A DNA stretch of 15,863 bases from RPQK01 sp041946865 (GTDB lineage: Bacteria; Acidobacteriota; UBA6911; RPQK01): positions 1-15,863 of the forward strand of contig JBHGBF010000181.1 of NCBI GenBank assembly GCA_041946865.1, given 5' to 3'. How positions within the stretch are numbered: the first letter of the stretch is position 1; each line of letters begins with the position of its first letter. The notes under the pieces are model-generated. The model searched no databases. It was not told where the DNA came from and saw nothing but the letters and a program-made list of their open reading frames with translations. Position numbers and translations under genes: made by a program. This document shows positions 13,228 to 15,863 of the stretch, one piece after another.

Positions 13228-14628
13228 ATGAGCTTGCACGCCAAACGTGTTCTCCAGTGGGGGCTTCTGATTGTCGGCATCATTGCGGTCCTCTACCTGA
13301 TGGCATCCGGGAGACAGGCACAGGCCAGCTCGCCGGAAGCGCGTGATATCGGGGCTCTGCTGGCCGAGGTCTTCAAACAGGATGAACCAGGAGGGGCTGT
13401 CATTGTCACCCGCAAAGGCGAAACCCTGTTCAGAAAAGGCTACGGCCTGGCGGACATGGAACTGAAGGTCCCCATCCAGCCGGATATGGTGTTCAGGCTC
13501 GGGTCAGTAACCAAACAGTTCACGGCCGTCGCCATCCTGATGCTTGAAGAACAGGGTAAGCTTTCGGTGGCCGATCCCATTGCGCGATTCCTTCCCGATT
13601 ATCCGACCGGCGGTCAGACCATCACGATTGAGCATCTGCTCACTCACACCTCAGGGATCAAGAGCTACACGTCCATGTCCGAGTGGGTCTCTAAGTGGCG
13701 AACAGACATGAGCCTCGGTTCCCTCATTGACATGTTCAAGGACCAGCCGGTCGATTTCAAACCTGACGAACGCTGGCTCTACAACAACTCAGGATACATT
13801 CTTCTCGGCGCAATCATCGAGAAGGCATCCGGCCACTCGTACGAGGACTTCATCGAGAAGAAGATCTTTGGACCGCTGGGGATGAAAGATTCCTGCTATG
13901 ACAGGACCGAACAGATCATGCCGAAACGGGCGAAGGGGTATCAGCGCACCCCGAACGGCTTTCAGCATGCCGCTTATCTCAGCATGACCCAACCTTATGC
14001 CGCCGGCTCGCTCGCGTCCACGGTGGACGACCTCGCCATCTGGGATACGGCGTTGTGGCAAAACAAACTGATCCGCAAAGAGACTCTGGCGAAAGCCCAT
14101 ACGCCTCACCGGCTGACCGACGGTCGTTCCACGGCTTACGGTTACGGCTGGGCCTTGGGCTCCTACGAGGGACATCGGACAGTCGAACATGGTGGCGGCA
14201 TCCATGGATTCGCCACCTACGCCCTCAGCATGCCTGACGACGGCATTTTCGTAGCCATTCTGACCAATGGTTCAGCCGGACCCAAGCTCTTGCCACAGCG
14301 GCTGGCGACGCAGATGGCGGCCATTGCGGTAGGCAAACCGATGCGGGAACCGGCGCCGATCTCGATGACGCCCGAACAGCTGAAACGCTATGCCGGAGTC
14401 TATTCCGTCCGCGCAAGCGAAGAACACACGATCACCCTCGAAGGAACCCAGCTTTTCTGGCAACCAAAGGACCGCCCGAAGACGGCCATTTACCCGCTTT
14501 CGGAGACGGAGTTCTTCGTCAAGGGCTCGCTGACTCGCTTGGCTTTTGTGATTGACACGAGCGGCGCCACCAGCCGCCTGGTGATTCGCCCCCGGGTCGG
14601 GATGGAAGAGACGGCGGTCAAGAAGTGA
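13228..14628 (+). CDS. Class C beta-lactamase-fold serine hydrolase
   Basis: A 466-aa protein of the beta-lactamase/penicillin-binding-protein-like (AmpC fold) family. The N-terminus has a hydrophobic segment, WGLLIVGIIAVLYLMA (about 11-26), then ASGRQAQA, acting as signal anchor or cleavable signal. The catalytic signatures are intact: S93-V-T-K96 (SxxK), Y185-N-N187 (YxN) and H321-G-G-G324 in place of KTG. Typical spacer sequence LLTHTSGI (around 137-144) is also present. After about residue 350 comes a small beta-rich extension (LKRYAGVYSV...), as in many bacterial peptidase/esterase members of the family. The substrate could be a D-amino peptide, ester or peptidoglycan fragment; resistance activity cannot be claimed. 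I chose ATG 13228 because of the GGAGGAAAG upstream and the adjacent promoter. It converges on the mannonate dehydratase-like gene with an 11-nt gap. Confidence 0.92.
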   Translation: MSLHAKRVLQWGLLIVGIIAVLYLMASGRQAQASSPEARDIGALLAEVFKQDEPGGAVIVTRKGETLFRKGYGLADMELKVPIQPDMVFRLGSVTKQFTAVAILMLEEQGKLSVADPIARFLPDYPTGGQTITIEHLLTHTSGIKSYTSMSEWVSKWRTDMSLGSLIDMFKDQPVDFKPDERWLYNNSGYILLGAIIEKASGHSYEDFIEKKIFGPLGMKDSCYDRTEQIMPKRAKGYQRTPNGFQHAAYLSMTQPYAAGSLASTVDDLAIWDTALWQNKLIRKETLAKAHTPHRLTDGRSTAYGYGWALGSYEGHRTVEHGGGIHGFATYALSMPDDGIFVAILTNGSAGPKLLPQRLATQMAAIAVGKPMREPAPISMTPEQLKRYAGVYSVRASEEHTITLEGTQLFWQPKDRPKTAIYPLSETEFFVKGSLTRLAFVIDTSGATSRLVIRPRVGMEETAVKK

Positions 14629-14639
14629 CCGCTGAAAAT

Positions 14640-15758
14640 TCAGCCTGGACCTTTCTCCGAGTACACCGCCTGGATCAGTCCCCTGATGTAGCCGATGGCG
14701 AACAGGCGTCCGATCGACGAATAGCCCGGGCGGCTATTGCTGTCCCCTTCCATCGTGGGCACGTGGTCTGGCCGACAGATGCCATCGAAACCGATATCGC
14801 GATAGGCACGCATGCAGGCCGCCATGTCGGTCTTGCCGTCGTCGTGAAAGGTTTCCTGGAACTTCTCTTTGGTTCCGCGCACGTCTCGGAAATGCACAAA
14901 GAAGATCTTTTTCTGTTTCCCGAAGTGGCGGATCGCAGCCGGCAGGTCATCGGTCATGAGGGTGAAGTTCCCCTGGCAGAGGGTAATCCCATTGACGGGG
15001 CTGGGGACCAGGTCCAGCAGGCGCTGGTGGTTTTCCAGGCTGCGCATGATTCGCCCCATGCCGCGCAATGGCGAGATCGGAGGATCGTCCGGGTGCATGG
15101 CCAGCTTCACGTTGGCCTTCTCAGCGACCGGCACGACTCGCTCCAGAAAATACTTGAGACTGGTCCACAGCTGGTCCTCGGTGACAGTTCCGTACTCGGT
15201 AGGCTCCTGGTTTCTGGGATCCGTGTAGTCGAAGCCCGTCACCAGCGCGCCTCCACGGGTGACAATGTCGGTCGAAGTGCGGGACCAGTTAATCACCGGC
15301 ATCCACTCGTAGCACCAGACCGGAATACCCAGTTTGCCCATGCTGGTCAGCAGCTCGCACACTTCGTCGATCTCGGCGTCGCGGCCTTCGAGTCCCAGCT
15401 TGGCCTTGTTGAGGGGCGGTCGGGCTTCGATCACGGCCAGCTCAAATCCGCCTGCTTCGTAGGCCTTTTTCAGGCGGGTCATGGGCCCAAGACTCCAGGG
15501 TTTCTCGGCGGGCCGGCGCTCCTTGTCCCAGTTCCCTCCGAATGTGCCGACCACGTAATCGACACCGCACTGCTTGACCATCTTCCACAACGGGCCGGCC
15601 GGCGGCCCAAAGACCTCCGCAATCTTCATCCTGCCCTGGTCGGAGGAAGCGGCGCCCAAGCTCGCCTCCGTTATCGCATGCACGGCCAGTCCTCCGGTGA
15701 CAGCGGCCGAGGTGGAAAGGAACTGTCTGCGGGGAAGTTCACGTTGCTTCGAGCTCAT
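14640..15758 (-). CDS. uxuA: Tat-exported mannonate dehydratase-like protein (UxuA family)
   Basis: A 372-aa TIM-barrel protein of the UxuA family, which dehydrates D-mannonate to 2-keto-3-deoxygluconate in hexuronate breakdown. Family motifs include M-HPDDPP (H222), the cysteine in GITLCQGN (C261), FVHFRD (H289) and RPDHVPTMEGD with D331, followed by RPGYSSIGRLFAIGYIRGL; these match the metal-binding residues known for UxuA (Mn ligands His, Cys, His, Asp). Unusually, the protein starts with a Tat signal, RRQFLSTSAAVTGGLAVHA (R10-R11), so it should be exported folded with its metal. Cytosolic UxuA has no such signal, so the in vivo substrate may differ. ATG 15758 has an excellent AGGAGG at 15765-15770 (6 nt spacing). 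It may be the last gene of a unit continuing right of the window. The remaining ~100 nt to the edge show no gene. Confidence 0.85.
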   Translation of the reverse strand: MSSKQRELPRRQFLSTSAAVTGGLAVHAITEASLGAASSDQGRMKIAEVFGPPAGPLWKMVKQCGVDYVVGTFGGNWDKERRPAEKPWSLGPMTRLKKAYEAGGFELAVIEARPPLNKAKLGLEGRDAEIDEVCELLTSMGKLGIPVWCYEWMPVINWSRTSTDIVTRGGALVTGFDYTDPRNQEPTEYGTVTEDQLWTSLKYFLERVVPVAEKANVKLAMHPDDPPISPLRGMGRIMRSLENHQRLLDLVPSPVNGITLCQGNFTLMTDDLPAAIRHFGKQKKIFFVHFRDVRGTKEKFQETFHDDGKTDMAACMRAYRDIGFDGICRPDHVPTMEGDSNSRPGYSSIGRLFAIGYIRGLIQAVYSEKGPG

Positions 15759-15863
15759 GGAAATCCTCCTGTAAGCCCTCAGTCTTCGCAGGACGTGGCT
15801 CCGAAGCGCAGCGCCTTTTGCGGAGCGCGTCGGGTGCGTGCCTTCAGTACGAATCGATCTTGG

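Noticed and set aside
13228..14628. Antibiotic-resistance beta-lactamase
   Set aside because: The fold and SxxK/YxN motifs are shared by many esterases and peptidases; HGGG replaces KTG and the C-terminal extension points to a non-resistance serine hydrolase.
14631..14644. Palindrome GCTGAA-AA-TTCAGC between the convergent serine hydrolase and mannonate dehydratase-like genes
   Set aside because: The stem is only 6 bp with a 2-nt loop and no T tract, too weak to call a terminator.

Overview
The window (about 60% GC by eye, 15.9 kb) is densely coding bacterial chromosome with short intergenic gaps. Several traits together suggest a free-living, soil-type Gram-negative bacterium, most plausibly Acidobacteriota or a similar phylum: a Tat-exported mannonate dehydratase-like enzyme, a lipoprotein with TPR repeats, secreted S9 peptidase and serine hydrolase, tandem ku genes, an archease-type RtcB, and nested palindromes between genes. 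This assignment rests on gene style only and is tentative. I saw no rRNA, tRNA, CRISPR array, transposase or phage gene.

Layout: (1) 2-2901 (+) is the 3' part of a 5-oxoproline operon: an NRAMP/YcsG-like transporter cut by the window edge, then pxpB and pxpC. The third oxoprolinase subunit (pxpA) is not here and is expected upstream. (2) 2883-3998 (-) is a GT4 glycosyltransferase whose 3' end overlaps pxpC. (3) 3999-4501 has no convincing gene but contains a ~97-bp nested palindrome (4379-4475) ending just before the first ku gene. (4) 4502-6044 (+) carries two different Ku proteins, overlapping by 8 nt; no LigD is in view. The first ku appears to have lost its normal 5' end. (5) 6069-8847 (-) is a tight operon rtcB - G3E/CobW-type GTPase - archease: an RNA ligase, its activating factor, and between them a GTPase with a metal-binding CxCC motif. 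(6) 8941-9228 (+) is a small unknown gene, 9232-10014 (-) a TPR lipoprotein, and 10176-10775 (+) an unrecognised 199-aa protein. (7) 10858-12936 (+) is an exported S9 prolyl-oligopeptidase-family peptidase, 13228-14628 (+) a membrane-anchored or exported class C beta-lactamase-fold serine hydrolase, and 14640-15758 (-) a Tat-signal mannonate dehydratase-like protein.

How the genes may work together: PxpB and PxpC form part of the ATP-dependent 5-oxoprolinase that returns pyroglutamate to glutamate, and the linked transporter may import substrate. The two Ku proteins are end-binding factors for DNA double-strand-break joining. RtcB and archease seal RNA 2',3'-cyclic phosphate ends; the intervening GTPase could supply metal to RtcB. 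A DNA-end repair pair thus faces an RNA-end repair operon across a 24-nt gap. The right third is mostly exported hydrolases for peptide and sugar-acid scavenging. The most interesting points are the rtcB-GTPase-archease arrangement, the tandem Ku pair, and the damaged ku 5' end beside the palindrome.
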